Shown here one piece after another: positions 55,291 to 64,000 of a DNA stretch of 64,000 bases. Made by a program: the position numbers and the translations under genes. Source of the DNA: Burkholderiales bacterium (GTDB lineage: Bacteria; Pseudomonadota; Gammaproteobacteria; Burkholderiales; Casimicrobiaceae); the NCBI GenBank assembly GCA_020852555.1, contig JADZAQ010000082.1, positions 1 through 64,000 of the forward strand, written 5' to 3'. Every line of letters begins with the position of its first letter. Positions within the stretch are counted from its first letter, which is position 1. The notes beneath the pieces are model-generated. The model made no database searches and was not told the DNA's origin. It saw only the letters and a list, made by a program, of their open reading frames with translations.

Positions 55291-56769
55291 ATGCCTGACC
55301 TCGAGCATCCGTTCGACGTCGCCGCGCTGCTCGCGCGCCTGGGCGCGCGGCCGCGCCGCATCACCGCCGACAGCCGGCGCGTGGAATCCGGCGTTGCCTT
55401 CGCCGCCTATCCCGGAATCGCCACCGACGGCCGCCACTTCATCGCCGACGCGCTCGCTCGCGGTGCCGCCGCGGTGTTCTGGGAGGCGCGCGGGTGGCGG
55501 TGGGATCCGGCGCTCGCCGGCGCCAACCTCGGCATCGACGGTCTGCAGCAGCGGGTGGGTGCGATCGCCGACTTCATCTACGGCAGCCCGTCGCGCGACC
55601 TGCGCTTGATCGGCGTCACCGGCACCAACGGCAAGTCGTCGTGCGCGCACTGGATCGCGCAGGCGTTCGATGCCTGCGGCACGCGCGCCGCGGTGATCGG
55701 CACGTTGGGCAACGGACTCGTCGGGGCGATCGCCCCCGCGGTGCACACCACGCCCGACGCCACCATGCTGCACGAGCTCCTCGCGCAGTTTCGTACCGCC
55801 GGCGCCCGGGCGGTGGCCATGGAGGTGTCGTCGCACGGACTCGACCAGGGTCGCGTGAACGGGGCGACGTTCGACGTGGCGCTGTTCACCAACCTGACGC
55901 GCGACCACCTCGACTATCACAAGACGATGGCGGCGTACGGCGCGGCCAAGGCGAGACTCTTCGCCTGGCCCGGCCTGCGCACCGCGGTGATCAACGCCGA
56001 CGACCTCTTCGGACGGAGCCTCATCGAAGCGACGCGCGAGCGCGGTCAGCCGACGCTGACCTACGGCCTCGGCAGCGCGGACATCGCCGCCACGCCGCTC
56101 GCGGTGGACCGCCGCGGCATCGTCCTCGACGTCGCCACCCCCTGGGGCCGCGGCACGCTGCGCTCCGGGCTCGTGGGTGCGTTCAATGCGCAGAACCTGT
56201 TGGGCGTACTGGGCGTGCTCCTGGCCTGCGACGTGCCGCTCGGGCGCGCGCTCGACGTCCTGGCGACGCTCCCCGCACCTGCCGGGCGGATGCAGCGCCT
56301 GGGTGGCGATCGCCGGCCGCTGGTCGTCGTCGATTACGCGCACACGCCCGATGCGCTCGAGAAGGTGCTGGTCGCGCTGCGCTCGGCCGTGACCCCGGGC
56401 GGCGAGCTCGTCTGCGTCTTCGGGTGCGGCGGCGATCGCGACGCGGGCAAGCGACCGCAGATGGGCGCCATCGCGGCCGCGCACGCCGATCGCATCGTGG
56501 TGACGAGCGACAATCCGCGCAGCGAAGATCCGCTCACCATCGCCCAGGACGTCGCCAAGGGCGTGCTCGATGCCGGCCATCGCCGCTGGGCGATCGAGAT
56601 CGATCGCGGTGCCGCCATCGCGCAGGCGGTGGCGAGCGCCGGCCAGGACGACGTCGTGCTCATCGCCGGCAAGGGTCACGAGACCTATCAGGAGCGCGGG
56701 GGTGAGCGGCATCCGTTCTCGGATGCCGCCGAGGCGGCGGCGGCGCTGGCGGCGTGGAGCGCGGCATGA
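55291..56769 (+). CDS. murE: UDP-MurNAc-tripeptide synthetase (meso-diaminopimelate adding)
   Basis: Adds the third stem-peptide residue to UDP-MurNAc-Ala-Glu. The 492-residue protein has the ATP loop GVTGTNGKSS, the carbamylated-Lys region, and the specificity motif DNPR at residues 407-410, which marks meso-diaminopimelate rather than lysine. An AGGAG sits 11 bases before the ATG. Its stop overlaps murF by 4 bases (ATGA). The two variant residues in VTGTNGKSS (Ser-Ser rather than Thr-Thr) are common in this family. Confidence 0.97.
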   Translation: MPDLEHPFDVAALLARLGARPRRITADSRRVESGVAFAAYPGIATDGRHFIADALARGAAAVFWEARGWRWDPALAGANLGIDGLQQRVGAIADFIYGSPSRDLRLIGVTGTNGKSSCAHWIAQAFDACGTRAAVIGTLGNGLVGAIAPAVHTTPDATMLHELLAQFRTAGARAVAMEVSSHGLDQGRVNGATFDVALFTNLTRDHLDYHKTMAAYGAAKARLFAWPGLRTAVINADDLFGRSLIEATRERGQPTLTYGLGSADIAATPLAVDRRGIVLDVATPWGRGTLRSGLVGAFNAQNLLGVLGVLLACDVPLGRALDVLATLPAPAGRMQRLGGDRRPLVVVDYAHTPDALEKVLVALRSAVTPGGELVCVFGCGGDRDAGKRPQMGAIAAAHADRIVVTSDNPRSEDPLTIAQDVAKGVLDAGHRRWAIEIDRGAAIAQAVASAGQDDVVLIAGKGHETYQERGGERHPFSDAAEAAAALAAWSAA

Positions 56770-58136
56770 TGGACACCACCACCGCCGCCCTCGCCGTACG
56801 CGGCCGCTCGCTCGGCGGGAGCGCCTCGTTCCGGCGGGTGACGACCGACAGCCGCGATCTGCAGCCGGGCGACCTCTTCGTCGCACTGCGCGGCGAGCGC
56901 TTCGACGGTCACGATTTCGTGGCGACGGCGCTGGCGCGCGGCGCGGCCGGCGCCATCGTCGCCGACGATCGGGCCGCCGACCTCCCCGGCGTGCGCATTG
57001 CCGTCGCCGATCCGCTCACCGCCCTGGGCGAGCTCGCCGCGCACTGGCGCGCGCGGTTCGCGCTGCCGCTCGTGGTGATCGTCGGCAGCAACGGCAAGAC
57101 CACCGTCAAGGAGATGACGGCGGCGATCCTCCGCGAGGAATTCGGCGCCGACGGCGTGCTCGCGACGCGCGGCAATCTCAACAATGCGATCGGCCTGCCG
57201 TTGACGCTGCTGCGGCTCACGGCAGCGCAGCGTGCCGCGGTGATCGAGCTCGGCATGAACCACCGCGGCGAGACGCGCGAGCTCGTCGCCATCGCGCGGC
57301 CGACGATCGTCGTCGTCAACAATGCGCAGCGCGAGCATCAGGAATTCATGACCAGCGTCGCCGACGTCGCGGCGGAGCACGCCGATGCGCTCACCGGCCT
57401 CGCGCCGGGGGGCGTGGCGGTGCTCAACGCCGACGATGCGCACGTCGACCTCTGGCGTGCCGCGGCCGCCCGCGCGCAGGCCACCGCGGTGAGCTTCGGC
57501 TTCGCACCCGGCAGCGACGTGACCGCGACGCTGCGCCCGGCCGCTGCCGGTAGCGTGCTCGCGCTCAACACGCCGATCGGGCACGCGCACGTGAACCTCG
57601 CCGCACCGGGCCTGCACATGGCGCGCAATGCGCTGGCGGCCGCAGCGGCGGCCATTGCGGCCGGCGCCTCGATCGGCGCCGTGAAGCGCGGCCTTGCCGC
57701 GTTCCGGCCGGTCGCCGGCCGGCTGGTGGCGGTGCGCGCGACGGGCGGCGCGAGCGTACTCGACGACAGCTACAACGCCAATCCCGACTCGATGCGGGCG
57801 GCGATCGAGGTGCTCGCCGCGGTGCCCGGGCGGCGCGTGCTGGTCATGGGCGACATGGGCGAGGTCGGCGCGCAGGGTCCGGCGTTCCATCACGAGATCG
57901 GCGCCTACGCGCGCGAGCGCGGTGTGCACCGGCTCTACGCGCTCGGCGCGCTGTCGGCGGCGGCGGTCGCCGCCTTCGGTGACGCCGCGGCGCACTTCGC
58001 CGACGCCGGGGCGCTTACCGCCGCGCTCGCCGCCGAGGCGGGGGAGGGCGTGACGATCCTGGTCAAGGGCTCGCGCTTCATGCGCATGGAGCGCATCGTC
58101 GCCGCGCTCACCGGTCGCGGCGACGGGGAGCACTGA
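56766..58136 (+). CDS. murF: UDP-MurNAc-pentapeptide synthetase
   Basis: Adds D-Ala-D-Ala to complete the nucleotide precursor. The 456-residue protein has the N-terminal substrate domain ([27 protein letters not shown]), the ATP loop [14 protein letters not shown] and the C-terminal [13 protein letters not shown] and VMGDMGEVG. Start choice lies between ATG 56766 and ATG 56769; the first shares bases with the murE stop. Its stop overlaps the mraY ATG by one base. Confidence 0.97.
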   Translation: MMDTTTAALAVRGRSLGGSASFRRVTTDSRDLQPGDLFVALRGERFDGHDFVATALARGAAGAIVADDRAADLPGVRIAVADPLTALGELAAHWRARFALPLVVIVGSNGKTTVKEMTAAILREEFGADGVLATRGNLNNAIGLPLTLLRLTAAQRAAVIELGMNHRGETRELVAIARPTIVVVNNAQREHQEFMTSVADVAAEHADALTGLAPGGVAVLNADDAHVDLWRAAAARAQATAVSFGFAPGSDVTATLRPAAAGSVLALNTPIGHAHVNLAAPGLHMARNALAAAAAAIAAGASIGAVKRGLAAFRPVAGRLVAVRATGGASVLDDSYNANPDSMRAAIEVLAAVPGRRVLVMGDMGEVGAQGPAFHHEIGAYARERGVHRLYALGALSAAAVAAFGDAAAHFADAGALTAALAAEAGEGVTILVKGSRFMRMERIVAALTGRGDGEH

Positions 58137-59287
58137 TGCTCGTCCTCCTCGCCGAATGGCTCGAGCAATTCGCGCGCGCCTTCAACGTCTTCAGCTACAT
58201 CACGCTGCGCGCGGTGCTGGCGACGATCACCGCGCTCGTCATCTCGTTCCTGATCGGGCCGCGCATGATCGCCTGGCTCGCCCGCATGAAGATCGGCCAG
58301 GCGGTGCGCGACGACGGCCCCAGGACGCACCTCGTCAAGGCAGGAACGCCGACGATGGGCGGCGCCCTCATCCTGGTCTCGATCGTCGTCACCACGCTGC
58401 TCTGGGGCAACCTCGGCAACCGCTTCGTGTGGGTGGTGCTGCTCGTCACGCTGGGCTTCGGCGTGGTCGGCTGGGTCGACGACTGGCGCAAGGTCGTGCA
58501 CCGCAATCCCAAGGGCCTGTCGGCGCGTGCCAAGTTCTTCTGGCAGTCGGCGATCGGCTTCGTCGCCGCGGTCTATCTCGCCTTCTCGGTCTCCGCCGAG
58601 AACAATCCGCAGTTGCTCCGACTCTTCTCCGAGTGGGTGGCGAGCGGCTTCGCCGCCGGGCTGTCGGCCCGCGCCGACCTCATCGTCCCGTTCTTCAAGA
58701 CGGTGTCGTACCCGCTCGGCATGTGGGGGTTCATCGCGCTCACCTACTTCGTGATCGTGGGTACCAGCAACGCGGTGAACCTCACCGACGGCCTCGACGG
58801 CCTCGCCATCATGCCCACGGTGATGATCGCCGGCGCACTCGGCGTCTTCGCCTACGTCACCGGCAACGCGATCTTCGCCCGCTACCTCGGGTTTCCGCAC
58901 ATTCCCGGCACCGGCGAGCTGGCCGTGATCTGCGGCGCGATCGGGGGCGCGGGATTGGGCTTCCTGTGGTTCAACGCGTATCCCGCCGACGTGTTCATGG
59001 GCGACGTCGGTGCGCTCGCCCTCGGCGCCGCGCTCGGCACGATCGCGGTCATCGTTCGCCAGGAGATCGTGCTGTTCATCATGGGCGGCGTCTTCGTCGC
59101 CGAGACGCTGTCGGTGATGATCCAGGTGGCGTCGTTCAAATTGCGCGGCAAGCGGGTGTTCCGCATGGCGCCCATCCACCATCACTTCGAGTTGAAGGGC
59201 TGGAAGGAGAACCAGGTCGTGGTCCGCTTCTGGATCATCACCATGCTGCTGGTGCTCTTCGGCCTGTCGACGCTCAAGCTGCGGTGA
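58136..59287 (+). CDS. mraY: Phospho-MurNAc-pentapeptide translocase
   Basis: Integral membrane enzyme that transfers phospho-MurNAc-pentapeptide to undecaprenyl phosphate, making lipid I. The 383-residue protein has about ten hydrophobic helices. Signature stretches are [18 protein letters not shown], the first aspartate motif in [21 protein letters not shown], the [13 protein letters not shown] loop, and the His-rich [13 protein letters not shown]. It is joined to murF by one shared base and to murD by four. Confidence 0.98.
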   Translation: MLVLLAEWLEQFARAFNVFSYITLRAVLATITALVISFLIGPRMIAWLARMKIGQAVRDDGPRTHLVKAGTPTMGGALILVSIVVTTLLWGNLGNRFVWVVLLVTLGFGVVGWVDDWRKVVHRNPKGLSARAKFFWQSAIGFVAAVYLAFSVSAENNPQLLRLFSEWVASGFAAGLSARADLIVPFFKTVSYPLGMWGFIALTYFVIVGTSNAVNLTDGLDGLAIMPTVMIAGALGVFAYVTGNAIFARYLGFPHIPGTGELAVICGAIGGAGLGFLWFNAYPADVFMGDVGALALGAALGTIAVIVRQEIVLFIMGGVFVAETLSVMIQVASFKLRGKRVFRMAPIHHHFELKGWKENQVVVRFWIITMLLVLFGLSTLKLR

Positions 59288-60669
59288 GCACGATGCGCTA
59301 CGCCGGTCGCAACGCCGTGGTGCTGGGGGCGGGCCTCACCGGCGCGTCGCTCGCCCGCTACCTGGTGGGCGAAGGCGCGCAGGTGCGCGTGGCCGACACG
59401 CGCGTCCAGCCACCGCTCGCCGCCGCGCTGCCGGACGTCGCACTGGTCACCGGCCCCTTCGGCGACGCCACCTTTGCCGGCGCCGATCTCATCGCCATCA
59501 GCCCGGGGGTCGCCAAGGACCAGCCGGCGATCGCCGCGGCGGTCGCCCGCGGCGCCGAGCTCGTCGGCGACATCGAGCTCTTCGCACGGGCCTTGCCGGC
59601 CGAGCAGAAGGTGCTGGCGATCACCGGATCGAACGGCAAGACGACGGTCACCGCACTCACCGGTGCGCTGTGCCGCGCCGGTGGCCTGCGCGCGGTGGTC
59701 GCCGGCAACATCGGCGACGCGGTCCTCGACGTCCTCGCCCGCTTCGCCGGCCCGGTTGCCGCCGAAACGTGGCCCGACGTCTTCGTCCTCGAGTTGTCGA
59801 GCTTCCAGCTCGAAACGACGTGGTCGCTGGTGCCGACGGCCGCCGCCGTGCTCAACGTCACCGACAATCACCTCGACCGCTACGCCGATCTCGGCGCGTA
59901 CGCCGCGGCCAAGGCGCGGATCTTCTCGACCCGCGGCATCCAGGTGCTCAATCGCGACGATCCGCGCACGCTGGCGATGCGCATCGCGGGGCGCACCGTC
60001 GAGACCTTCGGCGCCGGCGTGCCGGCCGCCGAGGGCGAGTGGGGGCTGGTGCGCGTCGACGGCGCCACCTGGCTCGCGCAAGGCGGCGGCTTGCTCGCGC
60101 CCGTCGACTCGCTCGCGCTGATGGGCCGGCACAATGCGCTCAATGCGCTGGCGGCGCTGGCGCTGACTGCGACGGTGACCCGGATCGACCGCCGCGTCCT
60201 CGACGCGCTGAAGGCATTCGAGGGATTGCCGCATCGCATGCGGCGCATCGCCGAGGCGCGGCGCATCGCCTATATCGACGACTCGAAGGCGACCACGGTG
60301 GCCGCCACGCGCGCGGCGCTCGACGGGATCGAGCGCCCGGCGATCCTCATCGCCGGCGGCGACGGCAAGGGCCAGGACTTTCGTCCCCTGAAAGCGGCGG
60401 TCGACGCCGACTGCCGGGCGGTCCTGCTGATTGGCCGCGATGCTCCGCTGATCGCCGCCGCATTGACCGGAACGGCAGCGCGGGTCGAGATCGCGGGCAC
60501 GCTCGATCGCGCGGTCGATCGCGCCATCGAGATCGCCGTGCCGGGCGACGCCGTGCTGCTGTCGCCGGCGTGCGCGAGCCTCGACCAGTTCACCAACTAC
60601 GTCGAGCGCGGCGAACGTTTCGCCGCTCGCGTCGGCGCCCGGCTCGCGCCGGACGTCTCGCATGCGTAA
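59284..60669 (+). CDS. murD: UDP-MurNAc-alanine:D-glutamate ligase
   Basis: Adds D-glutamate in the cytoplasm. The 461-residue protein has an N-terminal nucleotide-like fold ([17 protein letters not shown]), [12 protein letters not shown], the ATP loop [27 protein letters not shown] and [27 protein letters not shown] 59284 shares four bases with the mraY stop; an ATG at 59293 is an alternative. It overlaps ftsW by 8 bases. Confidence 0.97.
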   Translation: MSTMRYAGRNAVVLGAGLTGASLARYLVGEGAQVRVADTRVQPPLAAALPDVALVTGPFGDATFAGADLIAISPGVAKDQPAIAAAVARGAELVGDIELFARALPAEQKVLAITGSNGKTTVTALTGALCRAGGLRAVVAGNIGDAVLDVLARFAGPVAAETWPDVFVLELSSFQLETTWSLVPTAAAVLNVTDNHLDRYADLGAYAAAKARIFSTRGIQVLNRDDPRTLAMRIAGRTVETFGAGVPAAEGEWGLVRVDGATWLAQGGGLLAPVDSLALMGRHNALNALAALALTATVTRIDRRVLDALKAFEGLPHRMRRIAEARRIAYIDDSKATTVAATRAALDGIERPAILIAGGDGKGQDFRPLKAAVDADCRAVLLIGRDAPLIAAALTGTAARVEIAGTLDRAVDRAIEIAVPGDAVLLSPACASLDQFTNYVERGERFAARVGARLAPDVSHA

Positions 60670-61915
60670 GGCGCTGACACACCCGGCCGCCGGCCGGAGC
60701 GCGGCGCGCGCGCTGCGACCCGAAGCCGCCGTTCCCGTCGCCGCGCGCGGCAGCGCCGCGCGCTCGCTCGCCGCCTACGACGCCTCGCTCGCCTGGGCGG
60801 CGCTGCTCCTCCTCGCGATCGGCCTGGTGATGGTCTATTCGGCGTCGATCGCCAGCGCCGAGGCGGCGGCCCACACCGGCCATCGTGCGTGGTACTTCCT
60901 CGCCCGGCACGCGCTGTTCGTGGTCGCCGGCCTCGCCGCCGCCGTGCTCGCCTTCCAGGTGCCGACGCGGGTGTGGCAGGCGTTCGCGCCGTGGCTGTTC
61001 ATCGCCGGTGTGGTGCTCCTCGTGATCGTGCTGGTGCCGGGGATCGGCAAGGCGGTGAACGGCTCGCGGCGCTGGCTGTCGCTGTCGTTCGTCAACGTGC
61101 AGCCTTCCGAGTTCATGAAGCTCGCCGTGGTGCTCTACGCGGCGAGCTATGCGGTACGCCGCGCGGCCTTCCTGCACGCGGAGCAGCCGCTGCGGCAGAC
61201 GATCGTGCGCGGCTTCCTGCCGCTCTTCGCGGTGATGGTGGTGGTCGGTGGTCTGCTGCTGCTCGAGCCCGACTTCGGTGCCTTCGTGGTGATCGTCGCG
61301 ATCGCCTTCGGGATCCTCTTCCTGGGTGGCCTCGACTGGCGGCTCTTCATCGGCCTCGCCGCGCTCCTGCCGGTCGCGCTCGCCGGCATCCTCGTCGCGG
61401 CGCCGTATCGCCTGCAGCGCCTCACGGCCTTTCTCGATCCGTGGTCCGACCCCCTCGGCAAGGGCTACCAGCTGTCGCACTCGCTCATCGCCTTCGGTCG
61501 TGGCGAGTGGTTCGGAGTGGGCCTGGGGTCGAGCGTCGAGAAGCTCCTTTTCCTCCCCGAAGCGCACACCGACTTCCTGCTGGCGGTGATCGCCGAGGAG
61601 CTGGGCTTCGTCGGCGTCACCGTGGTCATCGCGCTCTTCGTGTGGGTGCTCTTTCGCGCTTACCGCATCGGCAACCAGGCGGCGCGTCTCGCGCGGCCAT
61701 TCGCCGCCCTCGTCGCGCAGGGGATCGGCGTATGGCTCGGCGTGCAGACGTTCATCAACATCGGCGTCAACATGGGCGTGCTGCCGACCAAGGGACTCAC
61801 GCTGCCGCTGCTCTCGTTCGGCGGCAGCGGCATCGTCGCCAACTGCATCGCGATCGCGCTCCTCCTGCGCATCGACTACGAGAACCGGCGCCTGCTGCGA
61901 GGGTTCACGGTATGA
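60662..61915 (+). CDS. ftsW: Septal peptidoglycan glycosyltransferase FtsW
   Basis: SEDS-family polymerase that builds septal glycan from lipid II together with FtsI. The 417-residue protein has about 40 polar residues, then ten predicted helices. Conserved stretches are [44 protein letters not shown] with the catalytic-region Asp, [15 protein letters not shown], and [19 protein letters not shown]. The N-terminal extension is longer than in many relatives. Its start lies inside the end of murD. Confidence 0.97.
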   Translation: MRKALTHPAAGRSAARALRPEAAVPVAARGSAARSLAAYDASLAWAALLLLAIGLVMVYSASIASAEAAAHTGHRAWYFLARHALFVVAGLAAAVLAFQVPTRVWQAFAPWLFIAGVVLLVIVLVPGIGKAVNGSRRWLSLSFVNVQPSEFMKLAVVLYAASYAVRRAAFLHAEQPLRQTIVRGFLPLFAVMVVVGGLLLLEPDFGAFVVIVAIAFGILFLGGLDWRLFIGLAALLPVALAGILVAAPYRLQRLTAFLDPWSDPLGKGYQLSHSLIAFGRGEWFGVGLGSSVEKLLFLPEAHTDFLLAVIAEELGFVGVTVVIALFVWVLFRAYRIGNQAARLARPFAALVAQGIGVWLGVQTFINIGVNMGVLPTKGLTLPLLSFGGSGIVANCIAIALLLRIDYENRRLLRGFTV

Positions 61916-61985
61916 GGCATCGGGCAGCCACCGGCGCGCGCATTCGCGGGGCCGCAGCACCTGGCGCTGCCCGGGGGTGCGGCCG

Positions 61986-63062
61986 GTGAACGTGATGATC
62001 ACCACCGGCGGCACCGGCGGGCACGTCTTTCCCGGACTCGCCGTCGCGGACCAGCTCGCGGCGCGCGGCGCCGGTGTCTTCTGGCTCGGCACCCGCGAGG
62101 GGATCGAGGCGCGGCTCGTTCCGCAGCACGGCGTCGAGTTCGAGGGCATCGCGTTTCGCGGCGTTCGCGGCAAGGGCTGGCGGACGCTCCTCTTCGGGCC
62201 GGCGGCGTTGCTGGGCGCCTGCCTCGCGGCGCGCGCCGTCATCCGCCGCCGCCTGCCCGACGTCGTGCTGGGCTTCGGCGGATTTGCATCGTTCCCCGGC
62301 GCGCTCATGGGCGTGGTGACGGGCCGCAAGCTGGTGCTCCACGATTCCAACGCCGTCGCCGGACTCGCCACGCGGGTACTCGCCTATGGCGCCGATCGCA
62401 TCCTGCTGGGCTTTCCACAGGCGCTGCGCGGCAGGCACCCGCGGCGCGTCGAATGGGTCGGCAATCCGTTGCGCGATGCGCTGTGCGCGCTGCCGCCGCC
62501 GGCGCAGCGCTTCGCGGGTCGCGACGGTCCGCTGCGCCTGCTCGTGGTCGGCGGCAGCCTCGGTGCGCAGGCGCTGAACGCGCTCGTTCCGGCGGCGATC
62601 GCCACGCTGCCGGCCGCGCGCCGACCCGCGATCGTGCACCAGTCCGGCGAGCGGCATCTCGCGGCCTTGCGCTTCGCCTATGCCCAGGCCGGCGTCACCG
62701 CCGAGTGCGTCGCCTTCATCGACGACATGGCGGCGCGCTATGCGTGGGCCGATTTCGTCGTCTGCCGGGGCGGCGCGCTCACCGTGTCCGAGCTCGCGGC
62801 GGTCGGACTGGGCGCGCTCGTCGTCCCGCTGCCCGGTGCGATCGCCGACGAGCAGAGTGCCAACGCGCAGTTCCTGGTCGCCGCCGATGCCGCGTGGAAG
62901 GAGCCGCAGGACGCGCTCGATGCGAAGCGCCTCGCCGCGCGCATCGACAGCCTCGACCGCACGCGCTGCCTCGCCATGGCCAACGCCGCGCACGCGCTCG
63001 GCAAGCGCGATGCGGCGTCGCGCGTGGCCGATGTCTGCCTGGGCTTCGGGGTGCGCCCATGA
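61986..63062 (+). CDS. murG: UDP-GlcNAc:lipid I N-acetylglucosaminyltransferase
   Basis: GT28 enzyme that completes lipid II at the inner face of the membrane. The 358-residue protein has [20 protein letters not shown] at the N-terminus, [42 protein letters not shown] and the donor-site [26 protein letters not shown]. The GTG at 61986 was chosen because GGGGG lies 8 bases upstream; a GTG at 61977 is possible. A 70-base gap follows ftsW. Its stop overlaps murC by 4 bases. Confidence 0.97.
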   Translation: MNVMITTGGTGGHVFPGLAVADQLAARGAGVFWLGTREGIEARLVPQHGVEFEGIAFRGVRGKGWRTLLFGPAALLGACLAARAVIRRRLPDVVLGFGGFASFPGALMGVVTGRKLVLHDSNAVAGLATRVLAYGADRILLGFPQALRGRHPRRVEWVGNPLRDALCALPPPAQRFAGRDGPLRLLVVGGSLGAQALNALVPAAIATLPAARRPAIVHQSGERHLAALRFAYAQAGVTAECVAFIDDMAARYAWADFVVCRGGALTVSELAAVGLGALVVPLPGAIADEQSANAQFLVAADAAWKEPQDALDAKRLAARIDSLDRTRCLAMANAAHALGKRDAASRVADVCLGFGVRP

Positions 63063-64000
63063 AGCACAAGGTCAAGCGCGTGCATTTCGTGGGCATCGGC
63101 GGTGTCGGGATGAGCGGTATCGCCGAGGTGCTGGCGACGCAGGGCTACGTCGTGTCCGGCTCCGATCTCGTGGCCAATGCCGCCACCGAGCGGCTCGCGC
63201 GGCGCGGCGTGCGCATCGTGCTCGGCCACGCCGCCGAGCACAGCGCGAACGCCGATGCCGTGGTCGTCTCGACCGCGGTGGCGCCCGACAATCCCGAAGT
63301 CGCCGCCGCCCGCGAGCGCGGCATCCCGATCGTGCCGCGCGCGCTGATGCTGGCCGAATTGATGCGTCTGAAGCAGGGCATCGCGGTCGCCGGCACGCAC
63401 GGCAAGACGACGACGACGAGCCTCGTCGCCTCGGTGCTCGCCGAAGGGGGTCTCGATCCCACCTTCGTGATCGGCGGACGACTGCTGTCGGCGGACGCCA
63501 ACGCCGGACTCGGCACCGGCGAGTTCCTGGTCGCCGAAGCCGACGAGTCCGACGCCTCGTTCCTGTACCTCTCGCCGGTGGTGGCGGTGGTCACCAACGT
63601 CGATGCCGATCACATGGAGACGTACGGCCACGATTTCTCGCGGCTCACCCGCGCCTTCGTGGACTTTCTGCAGCGGCTGCCGTTCTACGGCGTCGCTGTG
63701 GTGTGCATCGACGACGCCAACCTGCGCGGTCTTCTGCCGGAAGTCGCGAAGCCGCTGGTGACCTACGGCCTCGCGGAAGGCGCCGACCTGCGCGCGACCG
63801 ACGTCGTCAATATCGGCGGCCGCATGCGGTTCACCGCGCGGGCGAAGCGCAGCCCCGATCTCGCCGTCGAACTCGCCCTTCCCGGCGTACACAACGTGCG
63901 CAATGCGCTGGCGGCGATCGCCGTCGGTCGCGAGGTCGGCGTCGCCGATGCCGCGATCGCCCGCGCGCTCGCCGGCTTCCGCGGCGTCGGACGCCGCTTC
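63059..64000 (+). CDS. murC: UDP-MurNAc:L-alanine ligase, partial (cut by window edge)
   Basis: Adds the first amino acid to UDP-MurNAc. The first 314 of roughly 460-480 residues are present. They show the N-terminal [19 protein letters not shown], the ATP loop [28 protein letters not shown] and [13 protein letters not shown]. The frame is open to the last base, ending in the conserved [10 protein letters not shown] just where the C-terminal domain begins, so the truncation is only the window end. The ATG shares four bases with the murG stop. ddl, ftsQ, ftsA and ftsZ would be expected beyond. Confidence 0.97.
   Translation, partial: MKHKVKRVHFVGIGGVGMSGIAEVLATQGYVVSGSDLVANAATERLARRGVRIVLGHAAEHSANADAVVVSTAVAPDNPEVAAARERGIPIVPRALMLAELMRLKQGIAVAGTHGKTTTTSLVASVLAEGGLDPTFVIGGRLLSADANAGLGTGEFLVAEADESDASFLYLSPVVAVVTNVDADHMETYGHDFSRLTRAFVDFLQRLPFYGVAVVCIDDANLRGLLPEVAKPLVTYGLAEGADLRATDVVNIGGRMRFTARAKRSPDLAVELALPGVHNVRNALAAIAVGREVGVADAAIARALAGFRGVGRRF

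Noticed and set aside
55227-55298. 23-codon frame between ftsI and murE
   Set aside because: Ser/Arg-rich, overlaps the murE start, no conserved feature; most likely just spacer before murE.
61912-61989. 25-codon frame between ftsW and murG
   Set aside because: Low-complexity Ala/Gly/Arg product in an out-of-phase frame; no evidence of translation.

Overview
The window is a gene-dense, GC-rich chromosomal segment (about 70% G+C by eye) from a bacterium that is most likely a betaproteobacterium. The evidence is gene content and order: argC-DUF6776-bactofilin-erpA next to rplM-rpsI, an AlgZ/AlgR-type pair beside argH, a diheme cytochrome c5, TamA/TamB, SpeD/SpeE and a complete classical dcw cluster. 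I see no phage, transposon, integron, CRISPR array or rRNA. The order or genus cannot be fixed from the sequence alone.

Layout. (1) 1-6516, minus strand: tkt, a GNAT acetyltransferase, gap, pgk and pyk, a lower-glycolysis/transketolase unit. (2) 6784-8044, plus: speD and speE for spermidine synthesis. (3) 8107-14612: tyrS (minus), then an envelope block with an M23 endopeptidase and anmK on plus and argC, DUF6776, bactofilin and erpA on minus. (4) 14763-16018: the rplM-rpsI operon with a clear promoter and terminator, plus a candidate small RNA upstream of it. (5) 16122-19907: an OsmC-like protein, a PCu(A)C-like protein lacking its copper ligands, a 3-hydroxyisobutyrate-dehydrogenase-like enzyme, a SemiSWEET transporter and argH. 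(6) 20042-26866: an AlgZ/AlgR-type two-component system, a PfkB kinase, apaH and a Rep/UvrD helicase diverging from a symmetrical promoter, and cytochrome c5. (7) 26977-44907: tRNA-Arg(CCG) and a large carbohydrate block. glgP-glgC-glgA run on plus; a debranching glucosidase, an MGH1-like glucosidase and a hexose-6-phosphate mutarotase run on minus; tal-ppgK-pgi-gnd-zwf-pgl run on plus. (8) 44960-51106, minus: a lipoprotein, tamA and tamB. (9) 51488-64000, plus: the dcw cluster mraZ-rsmH-ftsL-ftsI-murE-murF-mraY-murD-ftsW-murG-murC, cut by the window edge inside murC, with a recognisable promoter and MraZ operator.

How it works together. The carbohydrate block reads as a self-contained glycogen store and drain. 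GlgC/GlgA build the polymer and GlgP and the two glucosidases open it. Free glucose from debranching can be phosphorylated by a polyphosphate-type glucokinase, and glucose-6-phosphate then enters glycolysis (pgi) or the oxidative and non-oxidative pentose phosphate pathway (zwf, pgl, gnd, tal, and tkt at the left end). Most genes in the tal-pgl and dcw runs overlap by 1-8 bases, so translational coupling is likely.

The least conventional items are the candidate small RNA at 15874-15983 carrying three anti-Shine-Dalgarno CCTCC motifs, the ligand-less PCu(A)C-like protein, the helicase gene with no ATG/GTG/TTG start, and the symmetrical TAGAAT promoter between apaH and the helicase.
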